From Priapulus caudatus (Eukaryota; Priapulida; Priapulimorpha; Priapulimorphida; Priapulidae): DNA of 43,882 nucleotides. Positions 10,801 to 20,067 of the stretch are shown here, one piece after another (position 1 is the first letter of the stretch; the number at the start of each line of letters is the position of its first letter). Location: NCBI RefSeq assembly GCF_000485595.1, contig NW_014577091.1:448021-491902 (forward strand), given 5' to 3'. A model generated the notes under the pieces. The model saw only the letters and a list, made by a program, of their open reading frames with translations. It was not told the DNA's origin and made no database searches. Both the position numbers and the translations under genes were made by a program.

Positions 10801-13800
10801 CATGATAACCTCGCCCGTCAAGTTCTCGCTCATCGGCGTCGGATGGGCGATGCGTCACGGCCACCCGCACGCCCACGCCCTCAACCACGGCATCCGGCTG
10901 CTCTCTGAGCATGGCCTACTGAATAAGTGGCTGGACGAGGACGACCTGTGGAACGACGGCTGCCATTGGAAACATCTGAACACGGACGTCAGCGCGAGCT
11001 CAATCACGCTGGAGCACATGCAGCACGTCTTTCTCGCCATCGTCCTCGGCAACACAATCGCGTTCCTGGTTCTGTGCGTCGAGAAACTGTACAGCTTCTA
11101 CCAGTCGAAGAGGGACTGCAGGGAGACGTTACCTGTACACATGACTATGTACTAGTAGGCGTGACACTGATATTCCAAGTTAATGACGTTTTCCACCACA
11201 CGGATGGAGTAAGGGATAGGTAGCACGTCAATGGGTGTCACTTTTGTTTTTAATAATTTCTTTGCCAAGGCTGTTGCCTTGGATGGATTCTTTAAGATAT
11301 TAACATATGTACATTAAGTACACTACAGTTACAATTTAACTAGATACTGGTTGTATTGTAGGTTTAATGTTATGCACTAAATTTACCAAGTTCTTCAGCT
11401 TTTTACAATGTAATAGTGTGCGTGAACAATTTTGGTGTGACCCAGTAAATGGCTAGTGGTATTTCACTAGCAAAAAAATTCGCGTAAGAAATACAAAAAT
11501 AACGTACTGTGGGCAGCCGATATGAAAGGAAAGAAGCATTGCACTTACCTGTATATGTTGTGCCACACCAGAGGCAGTAGGTATGTCTATTTCTGAGGTA
11601 GCAAGTCAGATACTCTAATTTTTCTTTTGGCTGTTAAAAAAATATAAACATCATTTGAACATTTTAGGAAATAAAAGTGGATTGCTTTGAGAAGAGCTCT
11701 ATGCTTGACTGTTTGGTCTCTGCTTTGTTGAATCAGTGTACAAATTATGACATTCTATCACTAGATTAGTTTTCTATATAAATTGAAAGAAGTTTTCTAT
11801 ATAAATATAAGTTTTCTATATTAATTTTCTATATATAAGGTTATTATATTATTATAGTACATATAATGGTAACAATCATACACTGGTAATTCACTTTTAT
11901 TATTGCTAATAAAATTGAAGATAAAACATGTCATTACCGGAGATGTATGACTTGCAAAATATACTACTAGCCATAAGCTAGCTCAACCAAAATTCTACCC
12001 TACCTCTATTTTGCTCCATGCACCTGTGGCAATGTATTTCGTATAAAATATTTAATACAACTACAGGTAACCATTAACAAGTGCCGCATAGCGACAGCGC
12101 TCATCTAACGTCTACTGCGGTGACTCTGTGGTGGAGTGGTGGGATTCTAGTAAACCCTGTTAGTCCCAAATGTGTTCACATACATGCCGAAACAGTGGAA
12201 TGCACAGGGATGGTATCAGGAACCTTCTCAAAAGAATGTTCGTTGGGATCGTTATGAAAGTTGCCACGAAATGGCGCGTACGTTTAAGTGTCTTCAGATT
12301 AAAGATGGAAGCTCCCATCATACGTAGCAGCAACAACTATCTGCAAGACAGAATAGGTAAACACTCATCCATTTACCTACGCAAGCCTACAGGCTGCGCA
12401 ATAGAGAGCTGCCACCTGTAACCAATTAAGGCAAAAACTCCACAGTACCACAACACATGCACTGGCAGTAGCCACTGGCAGTGGCATACGTTACATGTAA
12501 CATACTGACACTACAGAATGCCATATAAATTATACGATTTAAGGAGCATAAACCTTCTTTAACCAAATTTAGCTTTTGAAATTTCACTGTGACATTGTAG
12601 CCTCATACATCCAGGCATGTATAGATTCTACTAGCAAATCCGGCAGTCAAATTCTTTCTAACAGACAGTCAACAAATCCATGTTTAACCCTCCTCTTGAG
12701 GGTCAAAAGGTTATCCGACACTTACTCTTCGCATGTCAGCAGAAGGGACATTTCATGGTCCTTTCAATAAAGCCATAAAAATGCTAGGTCACCGCTGAAA
12801 CAAAAAAGTTTTTCAATCGCTCGGTCAGACCATGTCCTCAGAAAATGTCTAAAATCTGCCCTGTGCCCATTGACCTTTGACCTTTGACCTCCAATTTCGG
12901 CACAGTGATGGCTTTTCCTACCATGATGCTATACACCGACTATCACGAGCCTAGGTCGAGCCGTTTAGATTTGTGCCGCAATTCTGCATTTCCTCCCTAT
13001 ACCTTAAGTTAAGGAGTGAATGTTCCCCCTTCTTTTACACCTCTTGACCTTTGACCTTTGACCCCCAGCTTCGACATCCCAACTCGTTTTGACGATCCCC
13101 CCCAATGTGCCGAATATCGTGACCGTACGTCGAGCGGTTAAGATTTGTGCCCAACTGTTGACGGACGGACGGACGGACGGACGCCCGGACGGACGCCCGG
13201 ACGGACGATCATGCGATTCTACAAGCTGCATCTGACTATGTCAGATGAGCTAAAAAACCCTGCTTTGCCAGATAGCAATGTAGAGCAAGTAGTAAGCAAA
13301 TTGCCTTACACCCTAATTTTAATAATAACCTCAATATCTGTGCTTTCCTCCTTAGCTTCATCTTCCTCATCAACATCATCCTCTTCTTCCTCTTCACCCT
13401 TCATGATAACTGCAGGCCAAAACCATGGTTCTACAGGAACGTCGACCTCCTAATGACAAAAACCCCACATACAATCATCAGTTGTACAGATACCAATCCA
13501 CCTTGGTCATCTTACATTAAGAGTATCGAAACCATGTTTTAAATATATTATATTGATAACTATAAACTATTTCTCTAGCTTACATGCAGGTGGGTACAAA
13601 ACATATCATTATGACATATAACAATTGATCAGCATAGATCATTAATTGCAAATCCATCTCGTTTGAGTATTATGAATTTCATCATATTCCGCCACACATA
13701 TATGTAAATTTCATTGAAAAGAGAAGAATGACAGCAGACTGCCAGAGTGGGGTTGTGATAGTAAATGTAATTTCATAACAAGTATTACCTCACGTTCATC

Positions 13801-15153
13801 TAGTTGATAACAGACTAGTTGACTCTGTTTTAAGTCCCTTTCTATGTCTCTGTCTTCTAACTTTCCCCTTTGCTTTTTCATAAATTCCTCCTTTTAATGA
13901 AGTATAGATAAAAAATAATATGAAAGTTACAATTAAACACTATAATTCGACTATGAAAATGTCAATATTATTGAGATACAGTTTATAAATTACAAGCAAA
14001 CTTAATATTTGGTTAAATTTATCATTATTTTAAGGTATAATTCTTTCACTTTGGATCATTATGATTGGATATACCAGCCAGACAATCAATAAATGTGTAC
14101 CTTAAGGTTCTGATCCATCATTTTTCGTTTTCCTTTCCAGCTCGCTCTCATTGTTTCTACCTCAACTTGCCTCTCTTTTATAGCAGTTTCTTGTCCCAGT
14201 CCTCCTCTACCTGCTTTAATTTGTATACCCACTGGTTCTAACCTGCCTTTACTAGCTTAAATGAAAAAAACAATGAAAAGAACTAGGAACACCAAGCAGC
14301 AATCATATAATACAAAACTGTCATCTAGTAGCACTTATTATGAATTTCGAATGCAGTATTTCGAATTTCGAATCGGTATTATGCAGCACACCTGTCATAC
14401 AGTGCAACTTACATACATCTATTCATATTATATTCAAACGGTAAACAACATACCATCTCTCCCAAGAGCCATGCCAGGTTGATATCCCATTTTTTGAAGA
14501 AGTGCAAAGCCCTTGTTATCCTGAGTAATGGCTTTGCTCAGACCAGAGTCCCTCATTTCTCTCTCTTGCTGTTTCTTGCTTTTTACTGTATTCTTTATTG
14601 CAGATTTGTGTGATTTGGTTTCAGTTTGATTGAACCTAGCTTGATTTCGACTGACAAGGCCAGGTCTTTTGTCCTCACTGAAAGTGTAGTGATGAAATAA
14701 AATAGTTCTTTAGGATCCCTCACCTACATACATTACCAGCATACATCCCCATAACCCTAACCTAAGTCTAACTACTAACTAAATTGCGGACGGTGTGATT
14801 TCCAATGCTTACAGCCAAATATGATAACAAAACAGGATTGCTGATTTCAACGTATCAAGGGAGACAAATATTGTTCTACAGGTGGGTAAATGAGAAATCA
14901 GGATGAATCATGCAATATTTGATTAAAATACGATTTGTCTTTACAATTAAATGTGACATTGCAAGAAACATGTTATCAATGCCTGAAACAACTAGTAGTA
15001 GTAGTACTAGTACGTAGTAGTAAATTAAATTAATGTAATATTACTAATAATGAATCATTTGATGTAGATCATCATCTATTTGTAACCTCACCACATAGCA
15101 AGCACTGCATCTGACATATAGTCGTCATCACTATCGGTATCTGCCTTATTCAT
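7868..15153 (-). CDS. GPATCH11: GPATCH11 (CCDC75), G-patch domain protein, 7 exons, 266 aa
   Basis: Exons: 15153-15092, 14677-14454, 14255-14101, 13890-13789, 13449-13330, 11630-11549, 7923-7868. All junctions are GT-AG and frame-consistent. The N-terminus has the acidic DSDDDYMSDA block and then RPGL, as in vertebrate GPATCH11. Residues 75-118 are the G-patch (NKGFALLQKMGYQPGMALGR, then GGLGQE), a glycine-rich motif that in many proteins binds DEAH-box RNA helicases. A basic/coiled-coil stretch follows (EEFMKKQRGKLEDRD), then an acidic run at about 198-216. The C-terminal DUF4187-type end has CLWC (exon 6) and NCPG...H (exon 7), a probable zinc-binding set. Length is close to the human protein (about 260-285 aa). 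The family is linked to the kinetochore/centrosome and nuclear RNA; the precise role is unsettled. The exon 5 end is slightly uncertain: GAG|GTTATT is used, and AGG|GTGTAA 18 bases on is an in-frame alternative. Intron 6 (3,625 bp) contains a whole antisense receptor gene. Confidence 0.93.
8238..8374 (+). repeat. Dispersed repeat B, copy 1
   Basis: A stretch of about 135 bp, starting AAGCGCCGCAGAGCGACTGG and ending in ACACATCATTTCAGCAA, recurs at 28874-29011 on the opposite strand with only a few differences. A short fragment recurs at 12078-12110. It lies in GPATCH11 intron 6. Overlapping short open frames are shared by both copies, but nothing indicates a functional protein. Confidence 0.75.
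8624..8690 (-). pseudogene. tRNA-like relic (possible tRNA-Arg-derived)
   Basis: The minus strand reads GCCTCGA, then an A-box (TAGCCTAATCGG) and, about 34 bases on, a B-box (GGATCGAATCC). The putative anticodon loop is TTACGGC (anticodon ACG, Arg). The anticodon stem (CAGGA/TCAAA) and acceptor stem do not pair, so this is a decayed tRNA or the head of a tRNA-derived SINE rather than an active gene. A T-rich stretch follows downstream. Confidence 0.55.
8716..9280 (+). mobile_element. Dispersed element A, copy 1 (about 565 bp)
   Basis: This is one of three long copies in the window (others 12582-13252 and, inverted, 26900-27549). Shared order: TTTCACTGTGA; a variable spacer; CATGTTTAACCCTCCTCTTG; GGTTATCCGACACTTACTC; CCATGTCCTCAGAAAATGTC; a first TGACCTTTGACC block; CGACTATCACGAGCCTAGGT; CCTTAAGTTAAGGAG; a second TGACCTTTGACC block; a GGAC microsatellite; and a terminal CATCTGACTATGTCAGATG-type palindrome followed by AGCTA. 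No protein is encoded. It lies in GPATCH11 intron 6, upstream of the nested receptor gene. Class unknown. Confidence 0.8.
9651..9656 (+). promoter_or_regulatory. Candidate TATA box of the nested receptor gene
   Basis: CCCCCCCTATAAACAAC places TATAAA 129 bases before the chosen start codon. That would put transcription start near 9680 and give a 5' leader of about 100 bases. The motif stands out in an otherwise non-TATA region, but no initiator is obvious. Confidence 0.45.
9785..11155 (+). CDS. Divergent ionotropic receptor (IR), intronless, 456 aa
   Basis: Predicted ligand-gated cation channel of the plasma membrane in the iGluR/IR superfamily. The start at 9785 is preferred over the in-frame ATG at 9755 because it gives a clean signal peptide (MHLRLLCAAACLLASIA). 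Layout: short extracellular segment and S1 half of the ligand-binding domain (about 28-157), M1 (about 158-180), pore loop (about 193-210, CQGGTYMAARRP), M3 (about 216-244, FVAIWWTFGVITSAMYTAII), S2 (about 245-410), M4 (about 412-433) and a short cytoplasmic tail. There is no amino-terminal domain, the hallmark of IRs as opposed to iGluRs. The S1 position of the glutamate-binding Arg is not Arg (QTENYLDRV region), and the S2 acidic residue is replaced (LFNSKVFA), so it should not bind glutamate in the standard way. The coding region is strongly GC-rich and intronless, unlike its host gene. It lies antisense inside GPATCH11 intron 6. Large minus-strand open frames here are GC-driven shadows. 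Confidence 0.9.
   Translation: MHLRLLCAAACLLASIADSSLPPPPGGGLRVTAVGVALPPARHDAQLHGAHLRYTSWVCSAADVAVDRLLVHALSTLAGYLNYSYTVTRFCDVGIDAVLAAAQDGRIDIIGSIVQTENYLDRVLYLRPIIHDKFKMIIKIPPRDRTASLGILTPFEDEVWALICVCGASAVALLTALALRGSAASPWRVATRATTFVVGSLVCQGGTYMAARRPTRVFVAIWWTFGVITSAMYTAIIVSLLAVSTKFEFPFTSIQGALESPMLPIVIRDFSGMQLLKSNDPDSFYGKLWAKVLSHPQGIVESLEEAFDLVETGDYTLFNSKVFARLNLNSNSSNAADCRMITSPVKFSLIGVGWAMRHGHPHAHALNHGIRLLSEHGLLNKWLDEDDLWNDGCHWKHLNTDVSASSITLEHMQHVFLAIVLGNTIAFLVLCVEKLYSFYQSKRDCRETLPVHMTMY
11156..11548. other. 3' flank of the receptor gene, in GPATCH11 intron 6
   Basis: AT-rich and non-coding. The first plus-strand AATAAA beyond the receptor stop that I see is at 11670-11675. It lies past GPATCH11 exon 6, so if it is used the receptor transcript would be antisense to that exon. 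Confidence 0.35.
11768..11838. repeat. Tandem repeat of an AGTTTTCTATATAAAT-like unit
   Basis: Four imperfect units sharing TTTTCTATAT lie in GPATCH11 intron 5. Confidence 0.65.
12078..12110 (+). repeat. Dispersed repeat B, short fragment
   Basis: AAGTGCCGCATAGCGACAGC then GCTCATCTAA matches the first 35 bases of repeat B (8238 copy), then diverges. Confidence 0.5.
12582..13252 (+). mobile_element. Dispersed element A, copy 2 (about 670 bp)
   Basis: Same order of blocks as the 8716 copy. The variable spacer after TTTCACTGTGA is longer. The first DR block is TGACCTTTGACCTTTGACCT (12871-12890) and the second is at 13044-13063. The GGAC tract (13160-13206) is expanded. The end is ATCTGAC-TAT-GTCAGAT, an almost perfect palindrome. 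It ends about 80 bases from GPATCH11 exon 5, inside intron 5. Confidence 0.8.
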
Positions 15154-15834
15154 TGCCAGACGTCGGACGAACAACTGAACTGGAAATTGGAATGCACCAT
15201 GTCACAATCAGTGAATCACAGGCACTTGAAGCGTTTCAATAAAATATAATGCTAACTAAATACGAAATCTATTTACTACCAAATTCTTAATGTTTCTATA
15301 CTCTCTTTCACCTATTATTGCCGACAGTTTCCTGTAAATTCCGTCTAAATCCTTTCTGTTCACTATTTTATTTGTGCCGAAGTTCTCCATGTAAATTCCC
15401 GCTCGCTAAATCCTACGTGGCAGACATATACGTCGGGCGGGGCCATTCGTTCTCGGTGTTCCACACTGTTGCACGCTTACACTAATATTATATGCTTATA
15501 GCGTCTATGTCCCCAGCGTAGCTGCCGGCAACGTACTCTGGTCACTATTGATAATGGTTTAGGGTGTAAGCATATAGGGTTAGCGGTTTAAGGCGAGTAG
15601 AGTTAGGCGGTTAGGGTTAGGGAGTAGCGTAGGCGACTGCCCTAGACTCGTTAGCTGGAGTAGAAGCGTACGGTCGCCATCATTGATAGTACCAGGGACG
15701 TTCGCGGTATTACGCGGACGTACGCCAGGGTACCTTCGCAGTAACCCCGGGCGGATCATAGACCCTCTCAGCCAATATATATAGTGTAATATATATTATT
15801 AGTTGAAGCGTGCACAGTGGGAGCCGCAGCAGCA
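15154..15834. other. 5' flank of GPATCH11; telomere-like units
   Basis: This is the GPATCH11 promoter side. No TATA box is obvious. A degenerate run of TTAGGG-like units (TTAGCGG, TTAGGCGG, TTAGGGTTAGGG) occurs at 15573-15630. It lies between two imperfect inverted segments (15526-15556 and 15676-15706, sharing AACGT..CTGGT..ACTAT..ATGG). This may be the core of another decayed element. Confidence 0.4.
15222..15345 (+). repeat. Dispersed repeat C, copy 1
   Basis: GCACTTGAAGCGTTTCAATA ... CTAACTAAATACG, then CTATACTCTCTTTC ... CAGTTTCCTGTAA. The first block recurs at 16742-16810 and the second at 17468-17515 in the same orientation. GCACTTGAAGC also appears inverted at about 19229. Confidence 0.6.
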
Positions 15835-16625
15835 ATGGCGCCGGTAGATATACAATATGTTACCCCAAACCCAAGAGGTATAGGGTTACAAGCCTACCCA
15901 TCCTCCTTGTTGGCGGGGGTAATGCCCGAGTGAATCACTGCGGCGCCGTTTGCTGGTGCTGTTTTCAGAGACCTGAACTTCCAAACTGGCGTTATTCTCA
16001 ACCGAACCTATTCTGCCGCATGCGGGAACTTACTATGTATCGCAATAATCTGTATTAAACTATATAACCTGTTACATAGAAAATTCGAAGCTGACGAGCG
16101 GTCGATTATTCAAGCCGCCATTGTCTGTCTTGAACCTGCTGCACGTACGCAATTCGCTATGCGGGGCATTTTAGGCGTTTGCGCTACTTGTCATTGACGT
16201 TCAACGACTGACAGCAGGCATCTGCATGATACATTTGCGATCTATGCGAGTCAAAAGCTTAGGCCGAACGCTATGCGCATTGCGGAAATGCCGACGTCCA
16301 CAGGTCAACAGAAATGGCGCTCGAAATATCCGCCGCCTGATGCACTAGTTCGAATTTTTTGTAACAGGCTTATTATTAGTTTAATACAGGAGTATTGCGA
16401 TACATATAAGTTTCCGGATAGCGGAGAAAGGTTCGTGTTGAATAATAAACCGCAGTTTGGAAGTCTAGTCTCTGAAGAACGCCAGCGCAGCAAAGCCGGC
16501 CCGAGTGCATTCAGCTCGGGCATTCCTTCGCAGCAAAAGGATAGGGAAGGCCTTTGTAAACCCTATCCTCTAGGGTTTGGGCTTACATCTATTGTATGTC
16601 TATGGGCGCGGCAGCGTATATGGTT
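15835..16625. mobile_element. Foldback element, about 0.79 kb
   Basis: The left arm (about 15835-16160) and right arm (about 16275-16625) are inverted, diverged copies of each other. Shared landmarks include CAGTTTGGAAGT, AGTCTCTGAA-like, CTCGGGCATT, CCCTATACCTC/CCCTATCCTC, GTTTAATACAG, ATTGCGATACATA and TTCGAATTTT. Only about 115 bases separate the arms. No transposase is seen. The 166-codon open frame at 16273-16773 lies in the right arm and its flank and should not be annotated as a gene. The exact ends could not be defined. Confidence 0.75.
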
Positions 16626-16690
16626 GCACGTAGATTTGACAGAATTTACCAGCGAAATGTCCGGCATAATATCTATATATATTAGAGTGG

Positions 16691-17515
16691 TAAGCGTGCA
16701 AACAGTGGAGCCGCGAAAGCAATGCGGCGGCCGGCGCACTAATGCACTTGAAGCGTCGTTCAATAAAATATAATCCCCTAACTAAATACGGAATCTACAT
16801 TTAAGCTACCATAAGTACCAAAATTCTAAGAGGATACAGTAGCCTCTAGGTTATAGGGTTATTTTGCAGCTAATTTAGTGTTATAATTGCGCTACATACA
16901 AGAAAAAAAGTTTCATGCGTTCAATCACGCATTTAGAAATTATTTTTTTTAAATGTTTTAAACTAACGACTACAGTTTGATTAGCAACGACAGCGTGGCG
17001 CCACTCAAGCGCACGCGATCTAGAGAAGTTGCGGCAAAACCACTTTCCCAGGCAAGGGCTACAGACGGCGGGTATTTCTTATATTCATTTTAAAAGCAAA
17101 AGGATTGTAATATCATTATAAACGACAATATAGTTTTAGTTATTAATATGCGATAAAATTTCCATAAAAATGAATATCGTTCGGCTTAAATAGCATTTAG
17201 GTATATAATATAATTGGCACTTTTGTGATTAAGCCCTCGGCTCAAATTTACCTGCCAAATAAAAATGCAAATACGCAATCTTTTCAGGTGGCAGCACCGG
17301 TCGCGGGTTGTCCATGGCGCCGTTTCCACAATTTCGTAGCGTTGATGTTGTAAATAACTAAATTAAAGTATCTGGTGACAAAACATGTGGGTAATTAGAC
17401 GATTTGCTTATCACAGTAGTAAGTTGTATCCGCAGTAAACATCTCTAGAGGACTACTGTCCCTTTAATGTTTGCTATACTCTCTTTTCGACCGACCAGTT
17501 TCCTGTAAGGTGCAA
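16691..17515 (+). repeat. Dispersed repeat C, copy 2, interrupted
   Basis: 16691-16732 resembles 15803-15845 (AAGCGTGCA..CAGTGG.AGCCGC). 16742-16810 and 17468-17515 match the two blocks of the 15222 copy, with about 650 bases of unrelated AT-rich sequence between them. No gene is seen here. Confidence 0.5.
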
Positions 17516-17575
17516 CATGTCGCGCCGCCGACAAACGCCGCCTGCCACTCAAGCACGGGCGTTCGAAAAAATTAG

Positions 17576-17655
17576 CGGATATCCGATATCCGCGGCATAC
17601 CAGATCTTCTTGTGCGGAGATTACCAGATTTCAATGCTTGGTATTCGCCGGCGAT
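17576..17655 (+). repeat. Repeat D, copy 1
   Basis: ATACCAGATCTTCTTG ... TTACCAGATTTCAATGCTTG matches 19538-19592 in the same orientation. The remaining sequence to 18180 is A-rich (poly-A and AAAAAG runs at 17850-17930) with no gene. Confidence 0.55.
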
Positions 17656-18180
17656 AGCTAAAAAAAAAATCGCTCATTTAATCGCGGAATAGTGCGTTGT
17701 TAGTTATCAACTTTATACGGCAGCCAGCAGCATCTGGCAAGTGCGAGAGCGCCGACGTGCGTGCCCTCAGCTTACTAAATTTACTATGTCACACTAGCGT
17801 TTTTAGTACAGGCAGGCATAGCCATATTGCAACCTAAAACAGAAAACCCCACAAAAAAAAAAAAAAGCTAAGAAAAAAAAGAGTAGCGAAAACAAAACAG
17901 TGCGCAAAAAAAAAAGTCGAAAAAAAAGCCGAAACAATACCAAAATGCGCTCAAGCGCTGCGATCGTGATCAATAATTGTGCAACATGTGTAGACATCTG
18001 TATCATGATTGTATCAAGCCGAACCAGACAATGCGTCTAAGACAATACGTCTCTGCCCAGTGTACTGTGGAGGGTATGTGTATATACTCTATGTCAAAAT
18101 TGAAATGCCGCGCGAATGCCACTTCAAGCCACTAATGATTAGACGCTCGGCGGCAGCGAGATTTTTATTATAATAATTAC

Positions 18181-18335
18181 ATACATTATTAATAATTTCA
18201 AAGAGCCGAATAATACCTAAGACTGTGTACAACGGAAAAACGGGAAAATAGTAGCTATTTCCACGACTCACTTATTACTACTTTGCCTGCAAGTCTAGAA
18301 TAATTCATTGCGTATGCATTAAGCAGAATTCCTTT
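18181..18335. repeat. Inverted repeat, left arm next to the gap
   Basis: Matches 19345-19477 in inverted orientation. Shared segments include TTGTACAACGGAAAAACGGG-type, TATTTC.ACGAC and CTACTTTGCCTGC.AGTCTAG. Together with the right arm it brackets 1.3 kb containing the assembly gap, probably another foldback or TIR element. Confidence 0.75.
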
Positions 18336-18486
18336 GCTCTCTAAAACATCAGACAACGCTTGTCAATACGATACTCCTAGGCGCGAATATCGGCTCCTTA
18401 AACCCTCCCCTCCCACATGCCACAACGCCGCCATCGAATCCACTTCGCCGTTCCTGCCCAGCATTTCCTACACGCGGCTAAGCGTT

Positions 18487-19176
18487 NNNNNNNNNNNNNN
18501 NNNNNNNNNNNNNNNNNNNNNNNNNNNNNNNNNNNNNNNNNNNNNNNNNNNNNNNNNNNNNNNNNNNNNNNNNNNNNNNNNNNNNNNNNNNNNNNNNNNN
18601 NNNNNNNNNNNNNNNNNNNNNNNNNNNNNNNNNNNNNNNNNNNNNNNNNNNNNNNNNNNNNNNNNNNNNNNNNNNNNNNNNNNNNNNNNNNNNNNNNNNN
18701 NNNNNNNNNNNNNNNNNNNNNNNNNNNNNNNNNNNNNNNNNNNNNNNNNNNNNNNNNNNNNNNNNNNNNNNNNNNNNNNNNNNNNNNNNNNNNNNNNNNN
18801 NNNNNNNNNNNNNNNNNNNNNNNNNNNNNNNNNNNNNNNNNNNNNNNNNNNNNNNNNNNNNNNNNNNNNNNNNNNNNNNNNNNNNNNNNNNNNNNNNNNN
18901 NNNNNNNNNNNNNNNNNNNNNNNNNNNNNNNNNNNNNNNNNNNNNNNNNNNNNNNNNNNNNNNNNNNNNNNNNNNNNNNNNNNNNNNNNNNNNNNNNNNN
19001 NNNNNNNNNNNNNNNNNNNNNNNNNNNNNNNNNNNNNNNNNNNNNNNNNNNNNNNNNNNNNNNNNNNNNNNNNNNNNNNNNNNNNNNNNNNNNNNNNNNN
19101 NNNNNNNNNNNNNNNNNNNNNNNNNNNNNNNNNNNNNNNNNNNNNNNNNNNNNNNNNNNNNNNNNNNNNNNNNNNN
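18487..19176. other. Assembly gap (690 N)
   Basis: A run of N. The two open frames reported across it are artefacts. The gap sits between inverted-repeat arms and GC-rich (GGC)n-like sequence, a likely cause of the assembly failure. Confidence 0.99.
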
Positions 19177-19344
19177 TAATATATATGTGTCAGTGTACGC
19201 GCGATGGCGGCGGCGTATGTTTACTGTTGATATGCTTCAAGTGCCTATTGCGTGCAGCCGGCTGCTAACCGCTCGTGGCGGCGGCGGCGCTAGTAATGCC
19301 CCTTTTCCTATCCCATGACGCATTGCTGTTCCGATTGGCGATAA

Positions 19345-19477
19345 GGCTTATGCAATACCATGAAATTATTCTAGACTCGCAGGCAAAGTAGAATAATGTA
19401 GTCGTGAAATAGCACTATTTTCCCGTTTTTCCGTTGTACACTCTAGGTATTATTAGCTCTTGATAATTTTCAAATGC
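19345..19477. repeat. Inverted repeat, right arm next to the gap
   Basis: Partner of 18181-18335 (see that entry). Confidence 0.75.
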
Positions 19478-19537
19478 TATTATTGCATATTTCAAGATTT
19501 TGGATACCAACATTGTTGAAATTACTATCCAAAAAAA

Positions 19538-19592
19538 TCCGGGATACCAGATCTTTTGGGGGGATACCAGATTTCAATACCTGGTATCCCGA
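19538..19592 (+). repeat. Repeat D, copy 2, with a perfect hairpin
   Basis: GGGATACCAG (19561-19570), a ten-base loop ATTTCAATAC, and CTGGTATCCC (19581-19590) form a perfect 10-bp stem. GGGATACCAGATCTT lies just upstream. The 17576 copy has a decayed version of the same stem. Confidence 0.6.
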
Positions 19593-19982
19593 ATGGATAC
19601 CATAATAAAAATCTAATTTCGACCCCTGCAAGCTAAATCTAAATCTAAATCTTCAGTTAAAATGAACTTACTACTGTTTAGTGCATTATAAATTGAGTAG
19701 CAGTGACAAAAAGGCTTGCACTCAAGCTAAATCTAATCTTATCTGTTTCCGAGACGTTTGATCGTTCGATCGTTCCTCAGCTCGAGTGCTCGAGAGCAAA
19801 TTTTGCTCGAAAGCACACCCGATTCATGGTGCCACCTTGCGGAAATAAATGAGCGTGAATTGATAAAAAACACCTTTTATATAGAATTTAAAATTTTATT
19901 TCTGCACCGAGTAATGGAAAATTCGTATCGAGTTATAATATAATCTGATGTATTGCATATATAGGCATTATAGGATATTATA

Positions 19983-20015
19983 GTAACAGATACGTAACAG
20001 ATACGTAACAGATTA
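19983..20015 (+). repeat. 3 x 11-bp tandem repeat
   Basis: GTAACAGATAC twice, followed by GTAACAGATTA, immediately upstream of the TIMM50 coding start. Confidence 0.7.
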
Positions 20016-20067
20016 TATGGTAACAGAACTCTTTGAGAAAAACTCGCTTGGCTTTATGGGATATATG

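Noticed and set aside
9650-10912. 420-codon minus-strand open frame over the receptor gene
   Set aside because: It is antisense to a well-supported receptor; high GC content keeps stop codons rare in all frames, and the product is Arg/Ala/Asp-rich without domains.
12154-12327. 57-codon open stretch in GPATCH11 intron 5 (contains GWYQEPSQKNVRWDRYESC)
   Set aside because: It looked coding by composition, but its length is compatible with chance, no splice sites frame it convincingly, and I recognise no family.
16273-16773. 166-codon plus-strand open frame
   Set aside because: It lies in the right arm of the foldback; the left arm carries the same sequence inverted and interrupted, and no domain is recognisable.
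18334-19268. Open frames of about 280 codons
   Set aside because: They are made almost entirely of N from the assembly gap.
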